Below are positions 43,039 to 55,345 of a DNA stretch of 64,000 bases, one piece after another. How positions within the stretch are numbered: position 1 is the stretch's first letter; every line of letters starts with the position of its first letter. Where the stretch lies: positions 6,578,660-6,642,659 of the forward strand of contig OZ022245.1 in assembly GCA_963978895.1 (NCBI GenBank). Direction: 5' to 3'. The notes below the pieces were generated by a model. The model saw nothing but the letters and a program-made list of their open reading frames with translations. It was not told the DNA's origin and did no database searches. A program made the translations under genes and the position numbers. Source of the DNA: Erpobdella octoculata (taxonomy: Eukaryota; Annelida; Clitellata; Hirudinida; Erpobdellidae).

Positions 43039-45211
43039 ACTCAAAGTGCATTTATATAATCATATCAATGTTTAAATATTGTTGGAAAACCAGTTGAATG
43101 AAATTAAAATTTGATTATAATTTTACAATATTATCATTATTTTTATAAACTAAATTATACTTTTAACAAGTTCAAAAAAATGAGTCATTGCATACATCAT
43201 GCACTGTTGTTAAAAAATGTTTTGCAAAGATTTTGTTTTATTTAATTTCAAGGAAACCTTTCTCGAACCATTTTCTGACAAAAAAAGTTTTTCTTTCAAA
43301 TTTAAAAACAGTGTAAAACTGCCATCTTATATTTTGAAAGAAATACTTTCAAGAAGTCGGAAAATAGGAATGGAACTACATCCAGAGTATATAATTGCAT
43401 TATATTTAAAGTTTGACTGTTGTCATTAGTTAATACTTAGAACTGTTGATGTAATAACTAATTTTCAGTCTATAATATCTTTTTTGAACAGAGGAAATCC
43501 TACTTGTTTTACAATCAGAGGAGATGATGATTGGTTTTTTTCTTATCAAGAAAAAGCTTTGCAATTGGTAATTTTATTTAGATGTTTTCCTAAAAATCTA
43601 TTTTGGTCTTTGAACTTGGAAAAATTAGAATTAGATGTCAATTGCTCATACATCACGAATTATTACAAAAATGATATGACAAACAAATTGCCTACCTGGT
43701 TGTGCCCTAAATTAGTACAACTTTCTCTGTGTTGTCATTTTTATAAGGAATTCATCACTAAAGAGGATCTAATTAATATTCTAAACATTCAATTTCCTTA
43801 TGAAAATTTGAAAACTTTGTGTATATTTGGTTGCAGTACAGCAAGAAAAACTATATGCAAGTTTTCCCAATTTGGTAGTCTCAAAAACTTGACTATAAAA
43901 TCGATTGCTGATGAATCATTGGAAGCATTGGTTGATTCGATATCATGTCTATCTGATTTAATCTACCTGGACATGAGTGATAATTGCTGTTTTAGATTAA
44001 TAAATAACAAGAATCTGCAGTTAATTTACAAACTGATAGATAAATTACCTAATTTGGTTTATTTAGATTCAAGTAATTATATGAGTGAATTCGAAGAACC
44101 TGTTCAGTGGACTCATTCAAGAGGTTTTCATTATTCAGGGCTGCGTTTCAAATTTCCTAATGAAGAATTCAAATTTGCTTTGAATAAAAACAAAGTTGGA
44201 AATAACTTCAACTTTCACATAGTTGATGGAATTGTAGCATCAATGAAAAGTGTTTTCTGGAACATTGAAAAGTTTACAATAGTCCTCCTTAATTTGTTAA
44301 AGTTTGCCAAAAAGAAACAACATCATACAAGCATAAGAACAAAACTTCCAATAATTACTGAATTAATGCACCAAGGATTTTATTATTGCAACCATGAAAA
44401 ATTTTCAGTTTTTGTAGAATTATTTTCTACTTTATCTGAAACTAGCAGTGCCCGTAGCGGCTTCGCTCGCATGAAATTAGAAAGTTTGAACAACTTCGGC
44501 CCGTCCCACCTTGACCTCAGGTTTGACCCGGCCAAACTGAAGACCCTAAAATCACTAAAATATCTATATACTTAGTGAAAAGCCTCGGCCCGTCCCACTT
44601 TGATTTAAGGTTTGGCCTGGCCCGTGTGAAGACTCTAAAATAACGGCTTGGCCCGGCCGATGATAAACTGGACTTAGCTACTTTTAACCGGCACAAAACT
44701 TCAAAATACTAATTTTTACATTTGTAGCACTTACAGTTTGTGAGTAGCATTTATTTTGAAATTAAATAACCCTTATTTCCACCCCACATTTGAGGTCCTG
44801 GAAACCAAATTTTCAAAAAATGCTAAAACACGTATTTCATTATTTTTGGAGTAGAAACTAAATACTAATTTTTTTTGAGTAGTTACTAAGTATTAATTTT
44901 TACATCTGTGGCAATTACAGTTGTTGAGTAGCAGTTACTTTAAAAACCAAATAACCCTATTTTCCACCCCACATTTGAAGTCCTGGAAACCAAATTTTCA
45001 TTAAATTGTGAAACCCGTATATCATTATTTTTAGAGTAGAAACTAAATACTAATTTTTACTTTTGTAACATTAACAGTTTTTGAGTAGAAGCTACTTTAA
45101 AAACCAAATAACCCAATTTTCCAACTCACATTTGAGGTCCGGGAAACCGAATTTTCAAAAAATGGTGAAACACGTATCTTTTTATTTTTCAAAAAGAATC
45201 TATATACCAAA

Positions 45212-47285
45212 CTAGCTGGGTTACCCGGCGTTGCCCGGGGATTTTAAAGGCTTTTTATCGTTTTCTCTCTGGCTCCCGTTTCCTTAACCGCTTGCTTTCC
45301 CGTTCCATGTCGCTTTCTCACTCCTGGTCGCATTTCTGCTCACGTTCGCTTTTCCGGCCCCGGTCTCTTTTACTTTTCCCGATCCCGGTTTCTTTTACGC
45401 TTTACCGCTCCAGCTTGCTCTTCTTTTCGCTCTTCTGTTCCTCCATTAAATTTTAGAGCCTTCCCAATGTGGCTTAGATGGGCTGTAGCGGAATGCTGTG
45501 CACAGTCATCAAAATTGATCTGTTCTCTCGTTAACACTTTGTTGTTTGGTTTGCTCGTTTAGTTACGTCTGAACTTCCTCAATTTTAATTAGTGTTCTTT
45601 AATGTATTGGTTCCACTCTGCAAGTGTGATCTTCTGCAAAGGCTTATTATGATTGACTGAAGCTGAAAAAAAAGAATTTATTAGTTAACGGCTGCAATAA
45701 TGTTAAAATCCGTCATATATCTCAACAGGTTATATTTATTTTAAATACTTTTAAGATTATAAATGCTTACAATAGATTTATCACACACTGTTCAACAGCT
45801 GCTTTTCGTAAAATCGCTAGTCTTAGTTTTTGAGTTGTTCTTAGTTTTTAAGTGTCATGTCTACAGAAAGCAAATAACGCTACATGTGGCATGTTAATAA
45901 ATGTTGACCCGTGGCTTTGAAAAATGTGATATAAAACACAGATTGAAATAAAACATGAAGTAATAATAATATTAAAAACCTTCAAAGCATTAACTTAATG
46001 AATTTTCCGAGAGTTTTCTGAGATCATCAATTTGGAACAATCGAAGAGTACCACTTTTATTTAGCAAATGATGCAATTATAAATTGAACAAAACAGCAGC
46101 AGATTGATAGGCTGGCTTGAGAACTTTGTTCATGATTTTGTTGAAACACAAAAATACTGCACTTGCTTTCATTTCTTTCAAATTTCATGCACCTCATATA
46201 TCAGTGAAAATGTAATTTTCTAATTTCCTCTGAAAAGTAAAAAATAAAATAAGACCGATAAATTAATTCATAATCTTATAGTCATAACTATTCGTGAATA
46301 ATAATGGTTGTAATGCCATCACATAAAAAAAAAACTTACCTGCCCAAAATTTTCTCATTTACCGATAGGCTGATAGCAAGCTCATCGCTCAACAATATTA
46401 GATGAGGAACAATTGAAGTCAGAAGCCTTGAACGATAAATATGAACAATGAATTTAAATTTATTTTTCCAATCTGCAACTCCTTTTTGTAAAACACAAAA
46501 TGTTAGAGCATAATGATAATCTTATAATAATTAATAATAATATAACATAATTAAACACGTGCAATGCAACAAACGAAACAAATTGAAAGATACACAGTAA
46601 ATCATGATTTTAAAAACTAAAACAAATTACCAAAGCTTTGCCACTTACTTTTGAATGGGAAATATGAACAATGAATTTATAATTTGATTTAATTTTAATT
46701 TGTTAAGTCTGGAACTCTTTTTGTGAAGCACAAAATATCTCTGAATAGAAGAAATTCCACCTGCAATGTATTGATTAGTCCTGAAATCCAAAGTTATCTA
46801 GATTTAAAAAATAAGTTGCTAAAATCAAATATAAAGTTTACCGATAGCAGAGCTGTCGTATCGGAGGTTCGGAAGAGAATGAGCCTCAACGAGCTCTATG
46901 AAATCAAAACAAAGGTATCCGGCGGCACCATAGATATCTATGGGCGGCACTAAACAACACACATATTTATTTAATTTAATATTTATATTTAAAACCTTTA
47001 AAACTTAAGAAAAAAAAATTAAAAATATTTTGTATAATTTAACTATAAATTAATTTTATTTTATTTTGTAGAAAAAAAATTTACTCCAACTTACTACCGC
47101 TGACCAAAACGTTTTTTGTCCATAAAACATCAACGGAGAAACCAATTTATTTAAAATTTTACAGGAACCACCGCTTAAATAAGATACATAAGTGTGCCAA
47201 ATTTCAATTAAATCTGTTCGGCCGTTTACATTTTATGTCCGAACAAACAAACAAACAAACAAACATTTCATTTTTATATATAAGA
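45212..47285 (-). mobile_element. Helitron family 1 copy nested in Helitron family 2
   Basis: On the minus strand it begins TCTTATATATAAAAATGAAA and ends CCCGGGCAACGCCGGGTAAC then CCAGCTAG and T. The empty site ACCAAATTTCAAAATCTCC is preserved in the family 2 copy near 20,770 (inverted). The insertion is between A and T without duplication. It contains one short ORF of unknown origin and no Rep/helicase. Confidence 0.93.
46723..46953 (+). CDS. short ORF inside Helitron, possibly a captured gene fragment
   Basis: 76 residues including SNIKFTDSRAVVSEVRKRMS and LNELYEIKTKVSGG. It reads like real protein rather than low complexity, but I recognise no family. Helitrons often capture host exons, so it may be such a fragment. 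Upstream exon limits are not clear. Confidence 0.3.
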   Translation: MKHKISLNRRNSTCNVLISPEIQSYLDLKNKLLKSNIKFTDSRAVVSEVRKRMSLNELYEIKTKVSGGTIDIYGRH

Positions 47286-47474
47286 TTTCAAAATCTCCTC
47301 ATTTTTGGTTTTCGAGATATACATTGTTTTAGAAAAAAGTTTGTTTTCCAGTTTTTTCCCCTCAGGAGCAAAATTTTCAAAAATCCTTTCTTAGCGGATG
47401 TTTACGCAATAAAAGTAATATAAGTTCCAAATTTCACGTTCCTAGGATGAGGCGTTTGAGCTCGGCGTTGATTA

Positions 47475-47632
47475 TCAGTCAGTCAGTCAGTCAGTCAGTC
47501 AGTCAGTCAGTCAGTCAGTCAGTCAGTCAGTCAGTCAGTCAGTCAGTCAGTCAGTCAGTCAGTCAGTCAGTCAGTCAGTCAGTCAGTCAGTCAGTCATCT
47601 GTCAGTCAGTTAGTCAGTCAGGACATGTTCTT
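47475..47632. repeat. (CAGT)n tract of Helitron family 2
   Basis: About 38 tetranucleotide units near the 5' end of the minus-strand Helitron, expanded relative to the 20.5-kb copy. Confidence 0.95.
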
Positions 47633-48564
47633 TTATATATATAGATAGATAAGCCAGAAAAATAGTGAACTAAAAAAGTTTATAAAAGTGATATTGAATT
47701 CCAGAAACAGTTGCAAGAGGATAGCTGCGCTGATCTCAAAACCTCTGAAAGATGTGCTATGGAAAGAATTATTACTGTCAAATTACAACTGGATTTCAAT
47801 CATTTTGTCACAGGATCAATTATCTTTTTATTACAAGGTTCAACATCTAATAATGGCATATGAGAAATATTACGAATTTACAAAGAGGATCATTCCAGAA
47901 GTTGATGATATCTTGAGATTTCTTCTATCAAAAACACCACAGTCGACTAAAAGCCTAGTAAACCAATTTTTTAAAAGACATGAAGAACTGGAAATTATTA
48001 ACTTTTAAGTATAGAACATTCAAGTATAGATTAAAATGATTTTCATACCTAATAGTCAAAAGCAATTTTTGTTTTATTATATGTATGTACATATAATTAT
48101 ATAACTTTTTTTTTACTTGAACCTGTAATAAACTTGAAAAATAAACAAGTATGGGAAAAAACGAGTTTTTCAACACAAACTTCGATTTCAAATACACTCG
48201 ATTTAGAAATACAAAAGATGTTCAAATTAGGTTTTTTTCTAATTGAATCATGTATTGTCATCCAATATAAAGCTATGCTGAAAGTTTGTCAATTTTGAAG
48301 GATTATCACTAATACTAATAATATTATTATTACTAAAAAGAGCCCATAGAAAATGATGGTCTTTTTAAATGTCATCATATATCATTTTGAGATTGCAGCA
48401 TCACCTAACAGCATTACGAGAAGTTATAACATACATACACACAGAAATCATATAAAAAAAATATATACAATTTTTGATTGGTCAGAAATTATGTATGTTG
48501 ATGCCCCTTACAACATCACAATTCTAATAAACAGGTTTTTTTTAATCACAAACCATACACAGAC

Positions 48565-48663
48565 CGATAATCAAGAAGTCGTTCAAGCAACTCTCCCACT
48601 GATTGGACGAAATTCATACCAACATCCTGCCAGCCTGAAACAGTCTTTAATCTCTTCATTATT
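48565..48663 (-). pseudogene. duplicated DOCK exon (copy of 1,237-1,335)
   Basis: Inverted copy with acceptor CTGCAG retained and donor GTCTGTG instead of GTATGTG. It encodes the MMKRLK to LLDYR block. No further downstream DOCK exons follow, so it cannot make a full protein. Confidence 0.88.
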
Positions 48664-49051
48664 CTGCAAGCGATTGGTTCATGAAATTCAAATTTAGAAC
48701 TCATTTCATACAAAAATCAGTTCAGAATAGGAAAAACAAATCAACACGAAACCCGTCTAAGTTACATTCAAATAAAGGTAAAGGCTACCATCCTGACACA
48801 TGTAACGTTCAATATTAACAATGTTATTTTAATGTTAGTAGATTAGTGATTTAACACCATTAACGTGTGAGCCACCAACACAAATCTAACCACAATGACA
48901 TCACTTACATCACAGTAAAAACTTCTCTACAATGAAAAGTTTACAAATTGAAAATTGATAATTTACGACCCATAAAAAACAAGTTTCAAATAAGCTTTTT
49001 TTTTAAATATTTAAAAATACATAAATATGCTCTGAGAGTCAAGCAACTCAC

Positions 49052-49286
49052 ATCGTTTCAAACATGTGCCTGTACTCACGATCACCTTTTGACTCATTCA
49101 GGAAATTATCCAACTTGTTGATCAGTTCATCTTCGACCACTTGGAAATTGCCAGCAATTCCCTGATGACACTCCATCATGTCAAAAAAGATTGGCAGGAT
49201 CGTCTTCCGTAGCTCTTCCTCCCCTAGTAGGGACACCTCAAGAAATGGCCCAATCATGCTTGGAATGAAGTGAAACATGTTGTTTT
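49052..49286 (-). pseudogene. duplicated DOCK exon (copy of 607-841)
   Basis: Reads as the same 92-codon frame as the original, with one substitution seen (KGNN to KENN). Part of the inverted segmental duplication. Confidence 0.9.
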
Positions 49287-49417
49287 CTTTGAAATAAGAA
49301 ATTAAAGCAATTCTTATAATTGACATTTAATCATCACTTCTAACATCACCACCCTACTCTCATCACTCCCATTATTATTATTGTTATAAATTAATATATT
49401 ATTATTATTAATAATTA

Positions 49418-49530
49418 ACGGGGTACCCGAGGTTGCTCGGGGTTTTTAGAGGTTTTTCTATCGTTTTTCTCTCTCGCTCCCGTTTTGTTCCCTCTTGCTC
49501 TCCCATTCGCAAAAACCTTCTTCTATTGAT
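49418..49530 (-). mobile_element. Helitron family 1, 3' end fragment (duplicate of that at 280-392)
   Basis: TTAACGGGGTACCCGAGGTT then GCTCGGGG. Terminal hairpin conserved. Part of the inverted duplication. Confidence 0.6.
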
Positions 49531-50318
49531 TCTCAAAATTGTGTAAAAATTTCATTCCCCTCAAATCTACCCAATAACCAACAGGTAAGCTTCCACAAAC
49601 GCATACACATACGCACTTATACAAACGTGTCTATTGTTTTTACAATAACAATACATATGTTTATTTTGTAAATACAATACCTTATGAAAATAAAAAAAAG
49701 ATGGGCTTCATTAAATATTTTAGATGTTGAAAACCACAGCTAGACAGCCTGTTTATTTATGTGTATGTGCATGTGCACACCTGGTTACAATGTTTCTTAT
49801 GATTGCATAAGGATGGGCTTAGTAAATAAGTAAGTAAGATTAAATTAATGTATGTTTAGAAATAAAAATATTTCAATTGAGTGCGTGCGCCTCCTAGGCT
49901 ACGAAATTATAGTTAAAAACGTATTTTCATAAATTACTTTTTTTCATTACTTACGGGGTTCTAACCTAGAAAACCCCTCCTCATTGCACCTCCAAGGTTT
50001 TATCCCAAAAAACCTCTCCATGAGGTGCACCTCTGGGGTTCTAACCCCGGAAATCTCCACGATAGGTGTGCCTCAGCGTTCCAGAATGAGTGTGTGTGTG
50101 TATGTATATATATCTATATATATAAAAATGAATGTTTGTATATATGTATGTATATATGTATGTATGTATGTATATAGGTATGTTATTTATGCATTGCTAC
50201 ACCATTCATCCGATCGTAATGAAATTTTAACACAACCTTGAGTCAAGGGTAATCAAATATAGAGAAAAAAATTTTGAAATCCGTCACAAAATGAGCGGAG
50301 CGGAGCGGAGCGAGCGGG

Positions 50319-50484
<166 letters not shown>

Positions 50485-50496
50485 CTGTGTGTGTGT

Positions 50497-50521
50497 TTAT
50501 GTATGTATGTATGTATGTATG

Positions 50522-50552
<31 letters not shown>

Positions 50553-51420
50553 GTATGTATGTATGTATGTATGTATGTATGTATGTATGTATGTATGTAT
50601 GTATGTATGTATGTATGTATGTATGTATGTATGTATGTATGTATGTATGTATGTATGTATGTATGTATGTATGTATGTATGTATGTATGTATGTATGTAT
50701 GTATGTATGTATGTATGTATGTATGTATGTATGTATGTATGTATGTATGTATGTATGTATGTATGTATGTATGTATGTATGTATGTATGTATGTATGTAT
50801 GTATGTATGTATGTATGTATGTATGTATGTATGTATGTATGTATGTATGTATGTATGTATGTATGTATGTATGTATGTATGTATGTATGTATGTATGTAT
50901 GTATGTATGTATGTATGTATGTATGTATGTATGTATGTATGTATGTATGTATGTATGTATGTATGTATGTATGTATGTATGTATGTATGTATGTATGTAT
51001 GTATGTATGTATGTATGTATGTATGTATGTATGTATGTATGTATGTATGTATGTATGTATGTATGTATGTATGTATGTATGTATGTATGTATGTATGTAT
51101 GTATGTATGTATGTATGTATGTATGTATGTATGTATGTATGTATGTATGTATGTATGTATGTATGTATGTATGTATGTATGTATGTATGTATGTATGTAT
51201 GTATGTATGTATGTATGTATGTATGTATGTATGTATGTATGTATGTATGTATGTATGTATGTATGTATGTATGTATGTATGTATGTGTGTGTGTATGTAT
51301 GTATGTATGTATGTATGTATGTATGTATGTATGTATGTATGTATGTATGTATGTATGTATGTATGTATGTATGTATGTATGTATGTATGTATGTATGTAT
51401 GAATGTATTATGTATGTATG
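50497..51420. repeat. (GTAT)n microsatellite, about 920 bp
   Basis: About 230 tetranucleotide units with very few interruptions (AAGT at 50,550, GTGTGTGT near 51,285). All ORFs here are spurious. Confidence 0.98.
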
Positions 51421-52204
51421 TAGAATCGGATCTAGGGGGGGAACTGAGAACGAAAAAATGAGCGGGAAAGCGACAGGGAACGGATAACGACCGGGAGCGT
51501 TAGCGCAAGCGGGAAGGAAACGGGAGCGAAAAAGAAACGCATTAGGTAAACCTCTAAAAACCCCGGGCAACGCCGGGTGCCCCCACTAGTATACATATAA
51601 ATTATTGTTAGTATTAGTAATAGTAATGATTTAAAAAAATAAATAAAAAATTTTTTTAAAAACTAGTCTTATGATAAGACTAGTGTGCTCGCTAAGTAAT
51701 ACAGATCTGTTCATTAAATTCAAACTGAGCATTCTAGTCTTATTATAAAACTAGTTTTTAAAAAGTTTTTTTATTTTTTTTATTTTCTACTTTTTAGTCT
51801 ATACACTTTTTTAATTATCTTCACAATTATCTGACACTCACTATAAATCGAAAATATTTAATTAAATTAATATATATATCTATATATATAAAAATGAATG
51901 TTTGTATATATGTATATATGTATATATGTTTATATGTTAATGTCCTTTATGCATTGCTACACCATTCATCCGATCGTAATGAAATTTTCACACAACCTTG
52001 AGAGTCAAATATAAAAAAAAAAATTTGAAATCCGTCACAAAATGAGCGGAGCGGGTGAGCGAGCGGGAACTATATATATATGTATGTGCGTATGTATGTG
52101 TGTATGTATGTATGTGTATGTGCATGTATGTGTGTCTGTGTGTGTGTTTATGTATGTACTAGCGGAGATACCCGGCGTTGCCCGGGTTTTTTAGAGGTTT
52201 TTCT

Positions 52205-52420
52205 AATGTTTGTCTCTTTCTCTCCCGTTTCCTTTCCTACCTGCTTTCCCACTCCCGTTCGCTTTCCCGTTTTCGGTCGTTTTCCCGCTGCCGGTCGCTT
52301 TCCCGCTCTCGGTCGCTTTACCACTCCCGGTCGCTTTCCCGCTCACGTTTGCTCTCCCATTCCCGCTCACGCTTGCTTTTCGTTCACGCTCGCTGTCCGT
52401 TCCGGGTCGCTTTCCCGTTT
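52205..52420. repeat. Helitron-internal 18-bp minisatellite (CT-rich strand)
   Basis: GGTCGCTTTCCCGCTCNC units, shorter than at 18,660. Confidence 0.88.
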
Positions 52421-52539
52421 CTATAATAGACAAACTAACCCACAAACAATCATATATATATATATATATATAGTCTTAGCAAATCTATTTTACGTTTTAT
52501 AGGCTAACAGAAGTTATGAAAGAATGGAAAAGAAAAAAT

Positions 52540-52900
52540 GAGCGTGAACGGGAGAGCAACCGTGACCGGGAATGGAAGAGCAAGCATGACCGGGAACGGG
52601 AGAGCAAGCGTGAGCGGGAACGGGAAAGCGACCGGGAACGGGAAAGCGACCGGGAACGGGAAAGCGACCGGGAACGGGAAAGCGACCGGGAACGGGAAAG
52701 CGACCGGGAACGCGGAAAGCGACCGGGAACGCGGAAAGCGACTGGAATTGGGAGAGCAAGCTTGGAAGGAAACGCGAGCAAAAGAGAAAATCGATAACAA
52801 AACTTCTGAGCGGGAAAGCGAACGGGAGCTGGAAAACGACCGAGAGCGGAAAAGCGACCGGGAACGCGACGAAAACGGGAAAGTGGAGAAGGAAACGGGA
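52540..52900. repeat. Helitron-internal 18-bp minisatellite (AG-rich strand)
   Basis: GGGAACGGGAAAGCGACC units, with five near-perfect copies at about 52,615-52,705. Confidence 0.9.
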
Positions 52901-52964
52901 GCGAGAGAGACAAACATTAGAAAAACCTCTAAAAAACCCCGGGCAACGCCGGGTAACCCCGCTA

Positions 52965-53005
<41 letters not shown>

Positions 53006-53055
53006 CGTGTGTGTGTCAGTCAGTCTGTTTAAACGAGTAACCTGACAAAGCAAGT

Positions 53056-53265
53056 TAATATAAGACTAGTAAAAAGCAGCAATAATATGACACTAATCAC
53101 GAACCAAGATTTCCCCACATTGAAGAAATTTGATGAGCTGCTGGTATTCTCATGTCTCCATACCTATTTTTAATTTGAATCGTATTTTAGTTGCAGTTGA
53201 ATTGTAGTTTTAATGTAATCTATAGTCTATAACATCTTCAATGACCAGTCCTTCACAGTTTATGA
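53056..53265. other. spacer without recognisable feature
   Basis: I see no ORF or repeat match in this stretch. Confidence 0.5.
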
Positions 53266-53680
53266 CTATTCTGCCCCACCAAGGCAGAAAGAAGCAAATC
53301 ACCGAAAAGTAATATCGTAATAGACGTAAAACTAATCTACGTTTTACTAGAAGTGCTGGGACATAACTCCTTTTGCCGTGGGTTATACACAGAAACTATG
53401 CAGAGTAAAGCCAATTCGTATATACTACTATATACCATAATGTAGGTCTTGCTTTCCACCTTTAAACAGATGATTAACAAATTTTAAGGCAAAAGTGGAC
53501 TTGCATCCTTTTGCTGTGGCAGAACAGTATTTGACTACAGAGCCTAATTGCCAAATCTAACCAGTCTCAGTCACAAAACCTGTACTTATTTTACCGATCC
53601 AAAAAAAATGATAAAAGGCTGATTCATACACTTTAACTATAGGTAATAGTACTTCTGCTTTGGTGGGGCAGAGTAGTGCA
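53266..53680. mobile_element. possible TIR element of about 400 bp
   Basis: TTCTGCCCCACCAAGGCAGAA at the left is mirrored by TTCTGCTTTGGTGGGGCAGA at the right. I could not define a target duplication, so class and exact ends are open. Confidence 0.4.
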
Positions 53681-53854
53681 TCAACATTTTGCCATATATC
53701 ATAGTATTTTGTAATTGTTTGCATTATAATGAAATGTGTGAAGCAAAACTTTTCCATCTGCAAAAGTGGCTAAACTAGCCAGTAGTTCTTTTTCTCAAAT
53801 AAACAAAACATTTAAATTAAAAAAAATATGGGAATGGAAAATAGCATTCACATG

Positions 53855-54051
53855 AGAAATAAATAATGTACACATGAAAAAGAAATAATGCACATATAAG
53901 AAAGAAATAGTGTACATATAAGAAAGAAATAATGTACATATAAGAAAGAAATAATATACACATGGAAAAGAAATAACACACACATGGGATCAAAATACAC
54001 ATATATGGGAAAGAACACACACATGGGAACAAGACATACAAATGGGAAAAA

Positions 54052-54055
<4 letters not shown>
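53855..54055. repeat. 22-bp minisatellite then (TA)n
   Basis: Variants of AATGTACATATAAGAAAGAA repeat about seven times, running into a TA array at 54,056-54,109. Since the period is not a multiple of 3, all minus frames look open, but none is a gene. Confidence 0.85.
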
Positions 54056-54109
<54 letters not shown>

Positions 54110-54112
<3 letters not shown>

Positions 54113-55075
54113 AAACAAGTGAATCGTAAAAAATTGGTTTTTTAAAAATCCTTCATAATTTTGTAAATCATCGACTAAATATTTTTTTGCAAGTTTTTTT
54201 TTATGATAATAAGTCTATAAAATATGAAAACATTGACCACAGTCTTCTAAATACTTAATATGAAGAATACTTCAGCATACGAGGATTGAAAATACAAGAA
54301 ACCTTTTCGAATCAATATGGAATAAACAAACTTTTTATTATAAATTTAAAAATATAAAAGTTAAATATCTCTCTATTTAAATAAACTAAAAATGGATGGT
54401 TCGTTTCTCTACATAAAATTTTTAATTGTTTAAAACATTTTAAAGGTTTAATTAATTGTATTCTATAATATACTCAAATTTTGTCCAATCAATCTGAAAA
54501 TTTAATAGAACGTAAAGTTTTCGTTCACTGGGGATAAATTGTTTCTCTCTTTTGTCAATGAAACATCAAATAAACAACAGATTTTTTTTAATTGTACAAA
54601 ATCTTCTTATCAGTGAAGTCTACTTGCCTGCTAAATGTTGCTCCTGCGGCTTGGATGTGATAAGCGAATGCTCTCACACACATTACTTTTTATATCTATA
54701 GAAATACGTGGGTACAAGCAGGGAAAAGTGGAAAGATGCCTACTCCACTAAAGTATCAATTGATTTTTTGGGAAATGACCGTAGCTTTTTTGAGAGGAGA
54801 AAGTGAAATTCTTTGAAAACTATTTAGAAAAATACTTACGACTACCCCTCACCGATCATCAGCTTTTTTGAAAAAAATGTGAACAATTTCTGAAGTGCAT
54901 CCCCCAGGAATTTATATAATAAGCTCCAGGTGAAAAATTTTTTTTTGAAAATCAAGGTGGGGCAAATTGATACAAACGACAGAAGGATTCAAATACGCAT
55001 TGAATCATCACCAGGTTAAGTAAAGTTAAAATTAAAAAAATATATGGTAAACTCTAGGTAAAACAAATTTCAAAT
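54110..55075. other. AT-rich spacer, no gene seen
   Basis: The right half resembles the end of a CAGGGACGTC-type hAT element (CCCCCTGCTCCCGCAATTTA at 55,100), but no left partner was found. Confidence 0.4.
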
Positions 55076-55184
55076 TTTGAAAATCAAGGGGGGGGGCAAA
55101 TGCCCCCTGCTCCCGCAATTTACGTCCCCGAATTCTTCTTTCTTTGTCTTTCTCCTGCCCCAACTGATCTCTGCAGTCTGTACG

Positions 55185-55345
55185 GTCGTCATCTGGTGGC
55201 AGAGCGGTAGAGCGTTCGCCTGTCGATCGTTAGGTCGGAAGTTCGAGCTTCACCGGTGTCACCAGCGTTACTCCTTTAAGCAAAAAGTTCACTCGCATTG
55301 CTAAATGGTAGGCGCCTATAAATGGTTGCCTTTGCAAGGACCCTT
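55185..55345 (+). mobile_element. tRNA-derived SINE
   Basis: A box A-like TGGCAGAGCGGTAGAGCG and, 33 nt on, a box B-like GGTCGGAAGTTCGAGC form an internal pol III promoter. The tail CACCGGTGTCACCAGCG and CTCCTTTAAGCAA matches 5,255. Confidence 0.65.

Larger units (their letters stand above)
44442..47649 (-). mobile_element. Helitron family 2 copy, interrupts ZYG11-like copy 3
   Basis: On the minus strand it begins TCTATCTATATATATAAAAG and ends GGGCACTGCTAG followed by T. The paralogous uninterrupted sequence TCTGAAATAAGCCAG in copy 1 shows insertion exactly between A and T with no duplication. A second Helitron (45,212-47,285) is nested in it. Confidence 0.92.
43180..48008 (+). pseudogene. 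ZYG11-like copy 3, split by Helitrons
   Basis: It starts at an ATG aligned with the other copies (MSHCIHHALLL), has a frameshift near 43,200 and an in-frame stop at 43,428 (TGTCATTAG). A long open stretch runs to 44,441. There a Helitron of 3,208 bp enters the LSE-ISQ codons. The remaining 3' part ([20 protein letters not shown] to RHEELEIINF) resumes at 47,650. Removing the insertion restores the exact DNA sequence of copy 1. This is the inverted-duplication partner of copy 1. Confidence 0.88.
43060..49808 (-). repeat. right arm of an inverted segmental duplication (partner of 1-3,700)
   Basis: The minus strand of 48,020-49,808 follows 1-1,850 almost base for base, including both DOCK exons. 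43,060-48,010 follows the ZYG11-like gene of the left arm. The right arm has gained the 3.2-kb nested Helitrons. The left arm may extend beyond the window. Confidence 0.9.
51879..52965 (+). mobile_element. Helitron family 1 copy with inverted second 3' terminus
   Basis: The 5' end TCTATATATATAAAAATGAA follows an A. The 3' end GGGCAACGCCGGGTAACCCC then GCTAG is followed by T. An inverted 3' terminus starts at 52,159 (CTAGCGGAGATACCCGGCGT), so 52,159-52,965 folds back on itself. Layout and interior are nearly the same as at 18,328-19,514. Confidence 0.85.
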
